A stretch of DNA of 64,000 nt from UBA7803 sp963822255 (GCA_963822255.1 CAWGGV010000008.1:1674001-1738000), one strand, 5' to 3'; positions 32,440 through 42,121 are shown, counted from the stretch's first letter. Program-made: numbers and translations. Notes: generated from the letters alone by a model not told the origin.

Positions 32440-33579
32440 ATGAATGATCGCCGTCAGCCGGAAACCGACACCGCGCAGGGCCTGCACCACACCGATCCCG
32501 TCTCCGGTGCCGTTGCGCCGGCGCTGCAGCCTTCCACCACATTCGAGCGCGATCCGAGCTACCGGCTGATCTCCGCCGCCCACAGCTACGGCCGAGACCA
32601 CAATCCCACCTTCGCTCCCGCCGAGCGCATGCTGGCGCGGCTCGAAGGCGCCCACGATGCCATGCTATTCAGCTCGGGTATGGCGGCGGCCATGGCCGTG
32701 GTCCAGTCCCTGAAGCCGGGCGACCACATCGTGGCGCCGGCGGTGATGTACTGGGGACTGCGCAACTACCTGGTTCGATACTGCCGGGACTGGGGCCTTG
32801 GGCTTTCCCTGTTCAACGCCGCCGACGTCGACGACCTGCCCCGCAAGGCCGCGCACGCCGCCACCCGGCTGATCTGGCTCGAGACGCCGTGCAACCCAAC
32901 CTGGGACGTGGTCGACATCGCCCGGGCCGGCGAGATCGCCCGCAGTGCCGGCGCTCACCTGGCCGTGGACGGCACCGTGGCTACGCCGGTTCTCACCCGT
33001 CCCATCGAGCTGGGTGCCGACCTGGTCATGCACTCGGCCACCAAGTATCTGAACGGACACGGCGATGTGGTCGCCGGCGCCCTCGCCACCGCACGGGACG
33101 ACGCGCTGTGGCAGCGCATTCGCGACGTCCGCGTCAACGGCGGCGCCGTCCTCGGCTCGTTCGAGGCCTGGCTGCTCCAGCGCGGGATGCGCACGCTGTT
33201 TCTGCGGGTGCGCCGGGCAAGCGAGTCGGCAATGGCCATCGCCAGTCACTTCGAGGGGGATCCGCGGATCGAGCGAGTGCTGTACCCGGGATTACCGAGC
33301 CACCCCGGCCACCATATTGCGTGCCGGCAGATGCACGGCGGCTTCGGCGGCATGCTGTCGCTACGGGTGAAGGGCGGCGAACGTGCCGCAGCCGCCGCAG
33401 CGGGACGCTGCCGGACCTTCATCCGCGCCACCTCCCTCGGCGGCGTGGAGAGCCTCATCGAGCACCGCTACGCCGTCGAAGGCCCCGACAGCCCGATTCC
33501 ACCGGACCTGCTGCGTCTGTCGGTCGGCATCGAGGCGGTGGAGGATCTGATCGCCGACCTGGAACAGGCGCTCGGCTGA
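32440..33579 (+). CDS. Cys/Met metabolism PLP-dependent lyase (cystathionine beta-lyase-like)
   Basis: A 379-residue fold-type I PLP enzyme. SYGRDHNPTFAPAERMLARLEGA, MLFSSGMAAAMAV, WLETPCNPTWDVVDI and the PLP lysine motif HSATKYLNGHGDVVAG are the family landmarks. SLGGVESLIEHRY in the C-terminal domain is also typical (SLGG-x-E-S). It may cleave cystathionine or a related thioether, or degrade methionine; branch assignment is not possible by eye. It begins 18 bp after the PRC/EF-hand gene, but the functions look unrelated. Confidence 0.88.
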   Translation: MNDRRQPETDTAQGLHHTDPVSGAVAPALQPSTTFERDPSYRLISAAHSYGRDHNPTFAPAERMLARLEGAHDAMLFSSGMAAAMAVVQSLKPGDHIVAPAVMYWGLRNYLVRYCRDWGLGLSLFNAADVDDLPRKAAHAATRLIWLETPCNPTWDVVDIARAGEIARSAGAHLAVDGTVATPVLTRPIELGADLVMHSATKYLNGHGDVVAGALATARDDALWQRIRDVRVNGGAVLGSFEAWLLQRGMRTLFLRVRRASESAMAIASHFEGDPRIERVLYPGLPSHPGHHIACRQMHGGFGGMLSLRVKGGERAAAAAAGRCRTFIRATSLGGVESLIEHRYAVEGPDSPIPPDLLRLSVGIEAVEDLIADLEQALG

Positions 33580-33616
33580 TGACTGCCCCTGAAGGCGTAA
33601 AAGGAACGTGAAAAAA

Positions 33617-33664
33617 TGAGTCTACTCAGAAAATGTTGACGCCGGCTGACACCGGGCGGATACT
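33617..33664 (+). promoter_or_regulatory. Promoter and inverted repeat ahead of the TetR/meta-cleavage cluster
   Basis: In an A-rich pocket of an otherwise GC-rich sequence lies the inverted repeat TGAGT-ct-ACTCA (33617-33628). It is followed by TTGACG (33636-33641), a 17-bp spacer and GATACT (33659-33664), a good sigma70 promoter reading into the TetR gene. The repeat just upstream of the -35 box is a candidate site for that regulator. Its central position before a same-strand operon fits control of the whole cluster. Confidence 0.55.
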
Positions 33665-33685
33665 CGCCGCCAGGCCGATCGGCCC

Positions 33686-34368
33686 ATGGGGGAAATGGTG
33701 ACCGGCACTGCGATCAGTCGGCGTGAGCAGAACAAGCTCGAGAAAAGGCATCGCATCATCGCCGCCGCCAGAGAGTTGTTCACCCACAAGGGCTTCGAGG
33801 CAAGCACCACCAAACAAGTCGCCGATGCCGCCGGCGTGGCTGCGGGCACCGTCTTCACCTACGCCAGCACCAAGGAAGACCTCCTCATCATGGTCTTCCA
33901 CGACGAGATGCTCGACGTGGTCGAGCGGGCCCACAGCGCCGCGGTCCGACGCCACGGGCTGCTCGACCAGTCGATCAGACTTCTTCGAGACTCTGGTGGC
34001 GTACCACGAGCGCGACCTGCCGCTCGCGCACGCGCTGATGCGCCAGCTCGGCTACGTCGGCAGTGCCGAGCAGCGCGCGCTGGTCGAAGAGCTCATGACG
34101 AGCCTGCTCGGCCGCCTGGCCGAGCTCGTGGACGACGCGAAGAGCGACGGGCGAAGCGGATGCCGATGTGTCTTCCCTGACGGCGGCGCGCAGCCTGTTC
34201 GCCATTTACTACTTCCATCTCGGCGCACTGCTCAGCGGGTACGTCGAACGGGCGCAATTCGACCGCGACCTCGGCACTCACCTGAAACTGCTGCTGCGCG
34301 GCCTGGCGAGCCCGTCTGCAGCCTGGTCGGCCGCATCGCCATCACGAACTCGGCACAGGGCGACCTGA
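33686..34368 (+). pseudogene. TetR-family regulator, broken by two single-base insertions
   Basis: The first 97 codons encode a standard TetR helix-turn-helix domain: RREQNKLEKRHRIIAAAREL, FTHKGFEASTTKQVADAAGV and GTVFTYASTKEDLLIMVFHD. The frame breaks at an extra A (33977, TCGATC-A-GACTTC) and continues one frame over as FFETLVAYHERDLPLAHALM. It breaks again at GGG (34149-34151, expected GG) and continues as VSSLTAARSLFAIYYFHLG to the stop at 34368. With both bases removed it is a normal TetR protein of about 225 residues. ATG 33695 is an alternative start. It probably regulates the following aromatic-degradation genes. Confidence 0.8.
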
Positions 34369-34388
34369 GCTCGCCCGGAGGACCTGCC

Positions 34389-35870
34389 ATGCCTGCGAGA
34401 ACCGGACGCGAGTTCCTCGGCCGGCCTGAAAGCGCCCCGCGACGCTCTACGTGGGCGGACGACAAGGTGAGCGACATCGCCGATCACCCGGCGCTGCGCG
34501 GCGCGGCCGAAGAGCTGGCGGCGATCTTCGACCTGCAGCACCGGCGCGCGGACCGTTGCCTCGTGCCGGACCCGGAAACCGGCGAGCCGATCAACGCCAG
34601 CCATCTGATCCCGCGCTGCCGCGACGATCTGATGAAGCGGCACGCACGCGCTGGAGGTCTGCGCCGAGCACAGCGTCGGTCTGATGGGGCGGACGCCCGA
34701 TTACATGAACGTCACCTTCGCCGGCTTCGCGGCGCGCCCCGATGAATGGTCGGTTGCGGGCAACGAAGCGGGAGCCGAGAACCTCATCGCCTTTCAGAAG
34801 GAGCTGCGCCGCGCGGACCTGTCGCTCACCCACACGATCGTCCATCCCACCGTGGACAAGTCGCTGGGTGACGTTCCTCGCGCCGGCAACGACGTGGCCC
34901 TGCGCAAGGTCGGCGAGACCGCCCACGGCATCGTCGTCCGCGGCTCGCGGATCCTGGCGACGCTCGCGCCATTCGCCGACGAGATGGCCGTGTATCCGTC
35001 TTACCCTCTTCCTGAAGGCGCCGACGATTTTGCGCTGGCGTTCAGCATTCCCATGACCACGCCCGGCATGAAGATCCTGTGCCGGGACAGCTTCTCGCAG
35101 CCGAAGTCTCATCGACCATCCGCTGTCCGGCCGCTTCGACGAGCAGGACGCCTTCGTCATCTTCGACGACGTGGAGGTTCCGAAGGACCGCGTCTGTTCA
35201 TCGATGGCAACCTGGCGGCCTACAACGCCGTCATGCGAACCTCGTGGTCGCCGAACATCATGCAGCAGACGATGATCCGGGCGCAGACCAAGCTCGAGTT
35301 CGCCTGGGGGCTCGCCAGGCGGATGCTCGAGGCCATCAACGGCAAGCAGCCGGCCGCGCCTGGAGATGCTGGGCGAGATCTGGAGCTACTGCGAATTCGC
35401 CCGTGCCGCCGTGTACGCCGCCGAGATGCAGGCCCGGGAGCATCCGGGCGGGGCCTGGTTTCCGGACGTCCGCCCGCTCCACGCGCTGCGGGCGACGCTG
35501 CCGTTCTGGTTTCCGCGGGTGAACGAGATCATCCGCATCCTTGGGTCGCACAATGTCTTCGCCACGCCGACCGAGGCGCAGATGCGCGATCCGGAGCTCA
35601 AAGCGCCTGATCGACCATTATCTGCGCGGGGCCGGTGACGTGACGGCAGAACAGCGGGTGCGGGTGTTCCGCCTGGCCTGGGACTTCGTCGGCAGCGCGC
35701 TCGCCAGCCGAAACGACCAGTACGAGCGCTTCTATCTGGCGTCCGGCACCCGCAACCGGCAGATGCACGAAGGCTTCGCGGATGCCGAGCGCGCCGATCG
35801 TCTGGTCGATCAGTTTCTGCATGCGGCAGCACCCGGCGCGACGGCTGGATCAGGATCGGGCGCCGCATAG
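34389..35870 (+). pseudogene. hpaB: HpaB-like 4-hydroxyphenylacetate 3-monooxygenase (oxygenase component), five frameshifts
   Basis: Joined across frames this is a full-length FADH2-dependent aromatic hydroxylase of about 490 residues. Clear blocks are TGREFLGRPESAPR, SVGLMGRTPDYMNVTF, THTIVHPTVDKS, SGRFDEQDAFVIFDDVEVP, FIDGNLAAYN, TMIRAQTKLEFAWGLA, EMLGEIWSYCEFARAA, WFPRVNEIIRILGSHNV and RVFRLAWDFVGSALASRNDQ. Frame changes fall at about 34646 (extra A), 35101 (extra C), 35195 (one base missing or two extra), 35359 (extra C) and 35600 (extra A). No stop codon arises by substitution. The enzyme would turn a phenol into a catechol; no flavin-reductase partner (HpaC) is in the window. Confidence 0.85.
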
Positions 35871-35913
35871 CGTTCGCGCGCAAACGTCACAACACATCGC
35901 AGAGGGCACGGCC

Positions 35914-36805
35914 ATGATTGGAACGGCGAGCGGAGTAACGGAGCTCGGTTACGTGCGCTTCGGGGTTTCGAAGCTGGCGGAGTGGCGCGATTTCGCGACC
36001 TGCCTGCTGGGCCTGGAAGCTGGTGACGATACGGAGGACGGCCGTCTCTACCTGCGCACCGACCTATGGCACCATCGGATCGTCCTCGAAGAGGACGATA
36101 GCGACGATCTTCTCGGCGCCGGGTTGCGCGTGGCGGGGCCCGGAAGAATTCCGCACCATGCAGGACATCCTGCGGGCGCATGACATCAGCTTCGACGTCG
36201 CGGATGCGGCGACCGCGCGCAGTCGCCGGGTGCTCGAGCTGATTACCCTGACGGACCCCTCCGGCAACCCTCTCGAGATCTTTCACGGCCCGCGGATCGA
36301 CACCCACCGGCCGTTTCATCCGGGCCGCGGCATGTACGGCCGGTTCGTCACGGGTGACGGCGGCGTCGGACACATGATCATCAGGAGCGACGATCTCGCC
36401 GAAAGCTACGCCTTCTACAGGCTGCTCGGCATGCGCGGCAGCATCGAATACCGGCTTCCCACACCGGATGGCAACACCCTCGACATTCTGTTCATGCACT
36501 GCAACTCGCGAGACCATACCCTGGCTTTCGGGCTGCCGAGCGCGACCCGGGTGAACCATCTGATGCTGGAGCTGGACAACCTCGACGACGTGTTTCTCAC
36601 GTACGAGCTGGTCAGGCAGAAGTACACCATTGCGGTCAGCCCCGGCAAGCACGCCAACGACCGGATGTTTTCCTTCTACTGCGTATCGCCCTCCGGATTT
36701 CAGATCGAGATCGGCTGGGGCGGCCGGCCGGCGACGCATCAGTCGGAGTACTTCGTGCGCGATACCTATGGTCACGCCTTCAACACCAGAGGAGGGTCGC
36801 AGTGA
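35914..36805 (+). pseudogene. Type I extradiol ring-cleavage dioxygenase (BphC-like), one frameshift
   Basis: About 296 residues with two VOC modules. The start GVTELGYVRFGVSKLAEWRD is typical of 2,3-dihydroxybiphenyl dioxygenases. The second module holds the iron ligands: GHMIIRSDDL (first His), VNHLMLELDNLDD (second His) and SPSGFQIEIGWGG (Glu). The frame breaks at CCC (36139-36141, expected CC in GGGGCCGGAAG) and resumes one frame over as EEFRTMQDILRAHD. The enzyme would open a catechol ring meta to the hydroxyls. Its TGA overlaps the GTG start of the aldehyde dehydrogenase (GTGA), so the genes were translationally coupled. Confidence 0.85.
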
Positions 36806-38299
36806 GCGCAATCGTCAACGCCCGGGCGGCGGCGCTGGATCACTTCATCGGCGGGAGGTTCGTCGCGGCAAGCGTCCGGCCGGACCTACGAGGTGGTAAA
36901 TCCCGCCACAGAGGAGGTCACCACGGTCGCCGCTCGGGGTGATCTGGCCGACGTGAACGCTGCGGTGGCTGCGGCCACGCGCGCCTTCGACGGCGGCGAG
37001 TGGTCACGCGCGAAACCGTCCTTCCGGCGCGCGGTGCTGTTCAAGGCGGCAGACCTGATCGAGGCGAGATCCGACGAGATCATGCGCCTGCAAACCCTCG
37101 AGATGGGCGCCCCGCTGGGGCCGGAGCTCGCCGGCCCACACCCGCTGGTGGAACGTTCCGCCTGGAACCTCAGATTCTTCGCCGAGGAGCAGGAGCTGGC
37201 CGGCGGCCATGCATTCAACCGGGACGACACCCTGCTGACCTACACGATGTCGGATCCTGCAGGCGTGTTCGGGCTGATTACGCCGTGGAACAGTCCCATC
37301 ATGCTGTCGACGTGGAAGATGGCGCCGTGCCTCGCCTACGGCAACTGCGCGGTGCACAAACCCTCCGAGCTGTCGCCGCTGTCCGTCCGCGTCCTCTGCG
37401 AGGTGTTCGCGGAGGCCGGCATGCCCGAAGGCGTCTACAACGTGGTGCTCGGGTTCGGCCAGGAAGCGGGCGCTGCGCTGGTGGAGCACGAGGACGTGGT
37501 CGGGAGTCTCGTTCACCGGCTCGCCGGCGACCGCGCGGGACATTGCCCGCCGTGCTGCGGCCGACGCTCAAACGCACGTCGTTCGAGCTCGGCGGCAAGT
37601 CGGCCAACATCATCTTCGCCGACGCGGATCTGAAGAAGGCCATCCCGGCGGCGGCGGCCGGCATTTTCATGAATGCCGGCCAGGTCTGCGTGGCCGGCTC
37701 CCGCATTCTCGTGCAGCGTGAGATCCTCGATACGTTTCTTGCCGGCTTCGAGAAGGTCGCCGCCGGCTGGAAGCCGGGCGATCCCATGGACCGGCAGCAC
37801 GCGCCTCGGACCGTTGGTCTCCAAGCGGCCAGTACGAGCGCGTCATGGGATACCTCGACATCGCCGGCCGGGAGGGTCGCATTCTGTTCGGCGGCAAGCG
37901 CCCGAGGGGCTGGACAGCGGCTACTTCGTCGAACCCACCGCCGTCGTCGAGGTGAAGCCGTCGGCCCGGGTGTGTCAGGAAGAAATTTTCGGGCCGGTCG
38001 CCGCCATCCTGCCGTTCGATGACGCGGACGAAGCCATCGCCATCGCCAACGACTCCACCTACGGCCTGGCCGGGTACGTCTGGACCGGCTCCCAGGACAC
38101 CGCGCACTACGTCAGCCACCGGCTGCAGACCGGCATGATCTGGATCAACTCCGGCTTCGACCGCGATCTGCGCCAGCCTTTCGGCGGCATGAAGCAGAGC
38201 GGGCTCGGGCGCGAAGGCGGGGGCCTGAGCCGCGAGTTCTTCACCAACACCCGCTTCGCATCCTTTCCTCTGACGCCGCGCCAGGAGACCCGCCGATGA
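36802..38299 (+). pseudogene. Semialdehyde dehydrogenase (HpaE/hydroxymuconic-semialdehyde type), six frameshifts
   Basis: A full-length aldehyde dehydrogenase of about 490 residues when joined. Landmarks are YEVVNPATEEV, PWNSPIMLSTWKMAPCLAYG, KPSELSPLS, SFTGSPATARD, the catalytic Glu in SFELGGKSANII, the catalytic Cys in NAGQVCVAGSRIL, EEIFGPVAAILPF and PFGGMKQSGLGREGG. Frame changes are at about 36874 (extra G), 37507 (extra T), 37560 (extra G), 37791 (extra C), 37829 (extra C) and 37904 (one G missing). It would oxidise the ring-cleavage semialdehyde. The stop overlaps the ATG of the next gene (ATGA). Confidence 0.85.
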
Positions 38300-39151
38300 A
38301 CGTACTGCAAGGCGATCGCTTCGAGCAGCGCCGAATCCTGTTCGAGGGCCGGCCGGAATGGACGACCGTCGACAACGACGAGCTGCTGCTCATGGACGGC
38401 CGCCGGGTCAGCGAAGCCGACGCGGTCTATCTGCCGCCGTGCGATCCCACCAAGATTCTCTGCATTCATCTGAACTACGAGTCGCGCCGGGTGGAGTTCC
38501 GCGCTCCGAGGCTGCAGACGCCGACCTACTTCCAGAAGCCCACCACCGCGCTGAACAGCCACCGCGGGGTGCTGAACCGTCCGGACAACTGCCAGTACCT
38601 CAACTACGAAGGCGAGATCGCCGCGATCATCGGCCGACCGATGAAGGGCGTGGCGCCGGAGGACATCTGGGACTATCTCGCCGGCTTCGCGCCGGCCAAT
38701 GACGTGGGCTGCCAGGACTTCCGCGACACCGACGCCGGCGGCATGACCCGGGTGAAGGGCATGGACGGTTTCTGTCCCGTCGGCCCCGGCATCGTGCGCG
38801 GCGTCGACGTGCGGGAATCGGCCGTGCGCACGTATTTGAACGGCAAGGTGGTGCAGGAAGCGCCCGTCAGCGAGATGGTCTTCGGCATCGACTACCAGCT
38901 CGCCGACCTCTGCCGGCACATCACCCTGCTGCCGGGCGACATCGTGCTGACGGGCACGCCGGCCAATTCGCGGCCCATGGCGCCCGGAGACGTCATCGAG
39001 GTGGAGGTCACGGCGCTCGGCAGGTTGACCAACACCGTGGCCGCGATTCCTGCGCCGCGGCTACGAGGTGGGACATCAGCCGACCGACACCGACGCGGTT
39101 CGCCGGGTCGCACTGGGCGGCGACTGGTGGGCGGAGCAGGACGCCCGGTAA
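38296..39151 (+). pseudogene. Fumarylacetoacetate hydrolase-family isomerase/decarboxylase (HpaG-like), one late frameshift
   Basis: About 284 residues. The FAH core is intact: KILCIHLNYESRRVEF, TYFQKPTTALNSHRG, the metal-ligand Glu block YEGEIAAIIGRPMKGV, ANDVGCQDFRDTD, GIVRGVDVRESAVRTYLNGK and GDIVLTGTPANSRPM. Near the end an extra C (39054-39055) shifts the frame; one frame over the original tail RGYEVGHQPTDTDAVRR runs to TAA at 39149-39151. Without correction the product is extended with unrelated sequence through to 39171. It would decarboxylate or isomerise the dicarboxylate produced by the dehydrogenase. The stop codon lies inside the first unit of a tandem array. Confidence 0.85.
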
Positions 39152-39242
39152 GCGCGGGCAGGGCCCGGTAAGCGCGGGCAGGGCCCGGTAAGCGCGGGCA
39201 GGGCCCGGTAAGCGCGGGCAGGGCCCGGTAAGCGCGGGCAGG
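39144..39242. repeat. Five-copy 20-bp tandem repeat at the end of the meta-cleavage cluster
   Basis: The unit CCCGGTAAGCGCGGGCAGGG is repeated without change at 39144, 39164, 39184, 39204 and 39224, the last copy lacking its final base. The TAA inside the first copy is the stop of the FAH-family gene. Each unit contains GCCCG-gtaagcg-CGGGC, a five-bp stem, so the transcript would carry a row of small hairpins. The array lies between convergent genes. Identity of all copies indicates recent expansion. Confidence 0.95.
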
Positions 39243-39283
39243 ACACCCGATGACGGCGCGAGCACCGGCGTTCCGGGCGCGGC

Positions 39284-39997
39284 TCAGCTTCCGGTAAACC
39301 CTCGGTCGGAGATGGGCGCCAGCGCCAGCTCCAGCTCGGCGGGGGCTTGAGAAGTCCGCGGCACCTCACCGGAGAGCACGTACGCCGGAGGCAGATTCCT
39401 CAGCACCGGCGCCCCCACGGCGTAGCGCTCGAAGCACAGGCTCATCAGATCCCGCAGCTCGCCGGCACTGGGGGTGGGATAGGAGTGCAGATAGCTGAAC
39501 GTGCGGAAGACGCCGTCCCGCGCCAGGCAGCGCGCGGTACCCGAGAGAACGTTCTCGAGCTCCGGCCGGTCCAGGAAGATCAACGGGAGGCCGGAAATGA
39601 TGGCGGAAGCAGCGGGCAGATTCCGCCGCTCGCAGATCTCCACGACGTCGGCCGCATCGCCCAGGACGAAGTCGAGGTCCGGAAACCGGCGAACCAGGAA
39701 CGCGTACATGCCCGGGTCCTTCTCGATGCCCAGGTACGCCACCTGCACGCCTTGCCGGCGCAACCGCTCCACCGCCAGGGTGAACGCACCGGTGCCCGGG
39801 CCGTACTCGAGCAGCAGATCCCCCGATCGCAGCTCGAGCCCGGCGAACATGCGTGCGGTCAGGTACCTGGAGCTCGGCCAGATGGACGCCACATGCTTCG
39901 GACGACGCAGAAACCTGCGAAGAAAATAGACGGAATCATCGAAAGTCGTTTTCGACACCACGCCGCTCGCGCCATAACCGGGGGGTGACTCTACCAT
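39284..39997 (-). CDS. Class I SAM-dependent methyltransferase (PmtA-like)
   Basis: A 237-residue methyltransferase resembling bacterial phospholipid N-methyltransferases of the KsgA-like fold. FLRRFLRRPKHVASIWPSSR, the SAM loop LLEYGPGTGAFTLAVERL, YLGIEKDPGMYAFLV, LGDAADV and SAIISGLPLIFL (catalytic/strand 4 motif) are visible. No signal or membrane helix is seen; peripheral membrane attachment is usual for PmtA. The substrate could be phosphatidylethanolamine or another amine. A second, shorter relative lies at 43.4 kb on the other strand. Confidence 0.8.
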   Translation of the reverse strand: MVESPPGYGASGVVSKTTFDDSVYFLRRFLRRPKHVASIWPSSRYLTARMFAGLELRSGDLLLEYGPGTGAFTLAVERLRRQGVQVAYLGIEKDPGMYAFLVRRFPDLDFVLGDAADVVEICERRNLPAASAIISGLPLIFLDRPELENVLSGTARCLARDGVFRTFSYLHSYPTPSAGELRDLMSLCFERYAVGAPVLRNLPPAYVLSGEVPRTSQAPAELELALAPISDRGFTGS

Positions 39998-40042
39998 TTT
40001 TCTTCCGCTCTGGGCTCCCGTTCCGCGCGTCCGACGCGACGG

Positions 40043-41179
40043 TCAATCGTTCAGCAATGCGGCGAGCCGCTCGGCGGCGGCGGCGAAGTCTTCCATGAAC
40101 TCCCGGACCACCGCGCGCACCGACTGCGCGGAGTTCATGAGCCCCACGCCCTGCCCGACCCAGTAGGTGGCGAGCCGCTGAGCGCCGGGATCGCCGGCCT
40201 CGGCGAGCTTGTCGATGCTGCGCAGCGCCGGCTCCGCCACCAGGCTCTGCAGCGGCATGGGCAGCGGGTCTGGTGCCTCCGGCGACTGCCAGGCGTCGGT
40301 CCAGGCGGAACGGAGCTGGCGCGTGTATTTGCCGGTGCGGCTGCGCGAGCGGACGGTCTGGCGGGAGTTCGCGGACAGCATCTTCTCCTTCACCACCGGA
40401 TTGGTCTCGGCCTCTGCGGTGGTGAGCCAGACCGAGCCGGTCCAGGCGCCAGCCGCGCCCATGGCCATGCAGGCCGCCATCTGCCGGCCGGTGACGATGC
40501 CGCCGGCAGCGAGCACGGGGACGTCGCCGTAAGGCTTCAGCGCCTCGATGACCTCCGGTACCAGAACCAGGGTGGATACCTCGCCGCAATGGCCACCGGC
40601 TTCGGTGCCCGACACCACGAGGATGTCCACCCCCGCCTCGACGTGCTTGATGGCATGCTCCCTGGCGCCGGTCAGAGCGGCCACCGCCACGCCCGCCTGC
40701 CGGGCGCGATCGAGCATCACCTTCGGCGGCACGCCGAGGGCATTGACGATCAGCTTGATGGGGTGCGAGAACGCCACGTCCAGCACTGCGGCGGCCCCCT
40801 GCTCACGCATGCCGCTGGCGAACCCTTCCCCCACGCCCCGGCTCCACAAGCCTTCGACGGACACGCCGTTCTCGGCCAGGATGCGCTCCACGTAGGCTTT
40901 GTGCTCCAGCGGAATCCGTGCCTCGACCTCGGCCGGGGTCAGGCTCCCCTCCTTGTCCGCCATGCTGGTGGGCACGATCAGGTCGACGCCGTACGGCGCG
41001 CCGTCCACGTGCTCGTCGATCCACGCCAGCTCTATCTCCAGCGTCTCCGGCGTGTGCCCCGCGGCACCGAGCACGCCGAAACCGCCGGCGCGACTCACTT
41101 CGGCCACCACGTCGCGGCAATGGCTGAAGGCAAACAGGGGAAACTCGATGCCCAAGCGATCACAGATGTTCGATTTCAT
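40043..41179 (-). CDS. Nitronate monooxygenase family (2-nitropropane dioxygenase) FMN enzyme
   Basis: A 378-residue TIM-barrel FMN protein. RLGIEFPLFAFSHCRDVVAE opens the barrel, and GVDILVVSGTEAGGHCGEVS is the FMN-phosphate/catalytic-His loop (G-x-EAGGH). VPVLAAGGIVTGRQMAACMAMGAAGAWTGS completes the phosphate site. Members oxidise alkyl nitronates or act as enoyl reductases. The C-terminal helix LNSAQSVRAVVREFMEDF region is normal. The frame extends upstream of the ATG at 41179 without family likeness. It starts 20 bp after the PEP-mutase-like gene and is probably co-transcribed. Confidence 0.85.
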   Translation of the reverse strand: MKSNICDRLGIEFPLFAFSHCRDVVAEVSRAGGFGVLGAAGHTPETLEIELAWIDEHVDGAPYGVDLIVPTSMADKEGSLTPAEVEARIPLEHKAYVERILAENGVSVEGLWSRGVGEGFASGMREQGAAAVLDVAFSHPIKLIVNALGVPPKVMLDRARQAGVAVAALTGAREHAIKHVEAGVDILVVSGTEAGGHCGEVSTLVLVPEVIEALKPYGDVPVLAAGGIVTGRQMAACMAMGAAGAWTGSVWLTTAEAETNPVVKEKMLSANSRQTVRSRSRTGKYTRQLRSAWTDAWQSPEAPDPLPMPLQSLVAEPALRSIDKLAEAGDPGAQRLATYWVGQGVGLMNSAQSVRAVVREFMEDFAAAAERLAALLND

Positions 41180-41199
41180 ATACGCCACTTCTTTGGGAT

Positions 41200-42006
41200 T
41201 CAGGAAAGAAACTTCCGGGCCGGCGCGGCGTCGGCCAAGAGCCGCGTCCAGTCGAACGTCCCGTGCTCGAGCATCTCGCGCGCAGCCGCCAGAACCGGGG
41301 CGAGCGACGCCATCGCCAGCGCACCGCCGATGCTCACCCGCCGGGCACCGGCCGCCGCCAACTCGGCGAGGCTGACCCCGCGGATCATCGGCGCCAGCAC
41401 GTTGACTGGACGTGTGGCCGCAGCGCACACCCGGCGCACGTCGTCGATGCTCTGGAGGCCCGGTGCGTACACCACGTCGGCGCCGGCCGCTTCGAACGCC
41501 TGCAGGCGTGCGATGGTGTCGTCCAGATCATTGACCCCGCGCAGCAGATTCTCCGCCCGGGCCGTGAGCGTGAACGGGAAGTCGAGCGCCCGGGCGGCTT
41601 CCACCGCCGCCTGCACCCGCTCGACGGCCAGCGCGCGCTCGTAGATGGCCTGGCCGTCGTAATCCTCGATGGATCCTCCCACCACGCCGGTTGCCGCCAG
41701 CGCCGTCACCGCGGCCTGCACGTCCTCGGGCCGATCAGCGAAGCCATGCTCGAAGTCCACGCTCACCGGCACCGTAGTGGCGTCGCTCAGGATCCGGCAA
41801 TGGGCCAGCGTCTCTTCCAGGGTGACCTTGCCGTCGCGCCGGCCCAGGGTCTGGGCGAAGCCTGCGCTGGTGGTCGCGAGGGCCTCGAAGCCGAGCCCTT
41901 CGAGGATGCGTGCGGAGCCCGCATCCCAGGGATTGGGGATCAGGAAGGCGCCGTCCCGCTCGTGAAGCGCCTTGAAGGTTCTTGCTTTCTCTTGCTGTGA
42001 CGTCAT
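41200..42006 (-). CDS. Isocitrate lyase/PEP mutase superfamily protein
   Basis: A 268-residue TIM-barrel enzyme. FKALHERDGAFLIPNPWDAGSARILEGLGF, TTVPVSVDFEHGFAD, GGSIEDYDGQAIYERALAVER and TLTARAENLLRGVNDLDDTI match the short PEP mutase/carboxyphosphonoenolpyruvate mutase-like group, in which Asp/Glu residues hold Mg2+. The KKCGH-type catalytic loop of isocitrate lyase is absent, as usual for this branch. It probably forms or breaks a C-C bond next to a 2-oxo acid. The downstream gene on this strand is the nitronate monooxygenase. Confidence 0.87.
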   Translation of the reverse strand: MTSQQEKARTFKALHERDGAFLIPNPWDAGSARILEGLGFEALATTSAGFAQTLGRRDGKVTLEETLAHCRILSDATTVPVSVDFEHGFADRPEDVQAAVTALAATGVVGGSIEDYDGQAIYERALAVERVQAAVEAARALDFPFTLTARAENLLRGVNDLDDTIARLQAFEAAGADVVYAPGLQSIDDVRRVCAAATRPVNVLAPMIRGVSLAELAAAGARRVSIGGALAMASLAPVLAAAREMLEHGTFDWTRLLADAAPARKFLS

Positions 42007-42121
42007 CGTGCTTCGGCCGCCTGGAGGGTGACCGACTATAGCGAGGCGCGCAGCCCACGGGTAGGAGCCCGAGACGCGCCCGCGGCCATCCACGATCTGG
42101 CGCGGCGGCCGGCGGCGGCGA

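Noticed and set aside
33686..38300. Programmed ribosomal frameshifting in the aromatic operon
   Set aside because: There are too many shifts, mostly +1, at sites without slippery heptamers, and several within one gene.
39008..39369. Minus-strand frames with repeated Pro-Ala-Arg-Ala-Tyr-Arg units
   Set aside because: They arise from reading the 20-bp tandem array on the other strand; there is no start site or family likeness.
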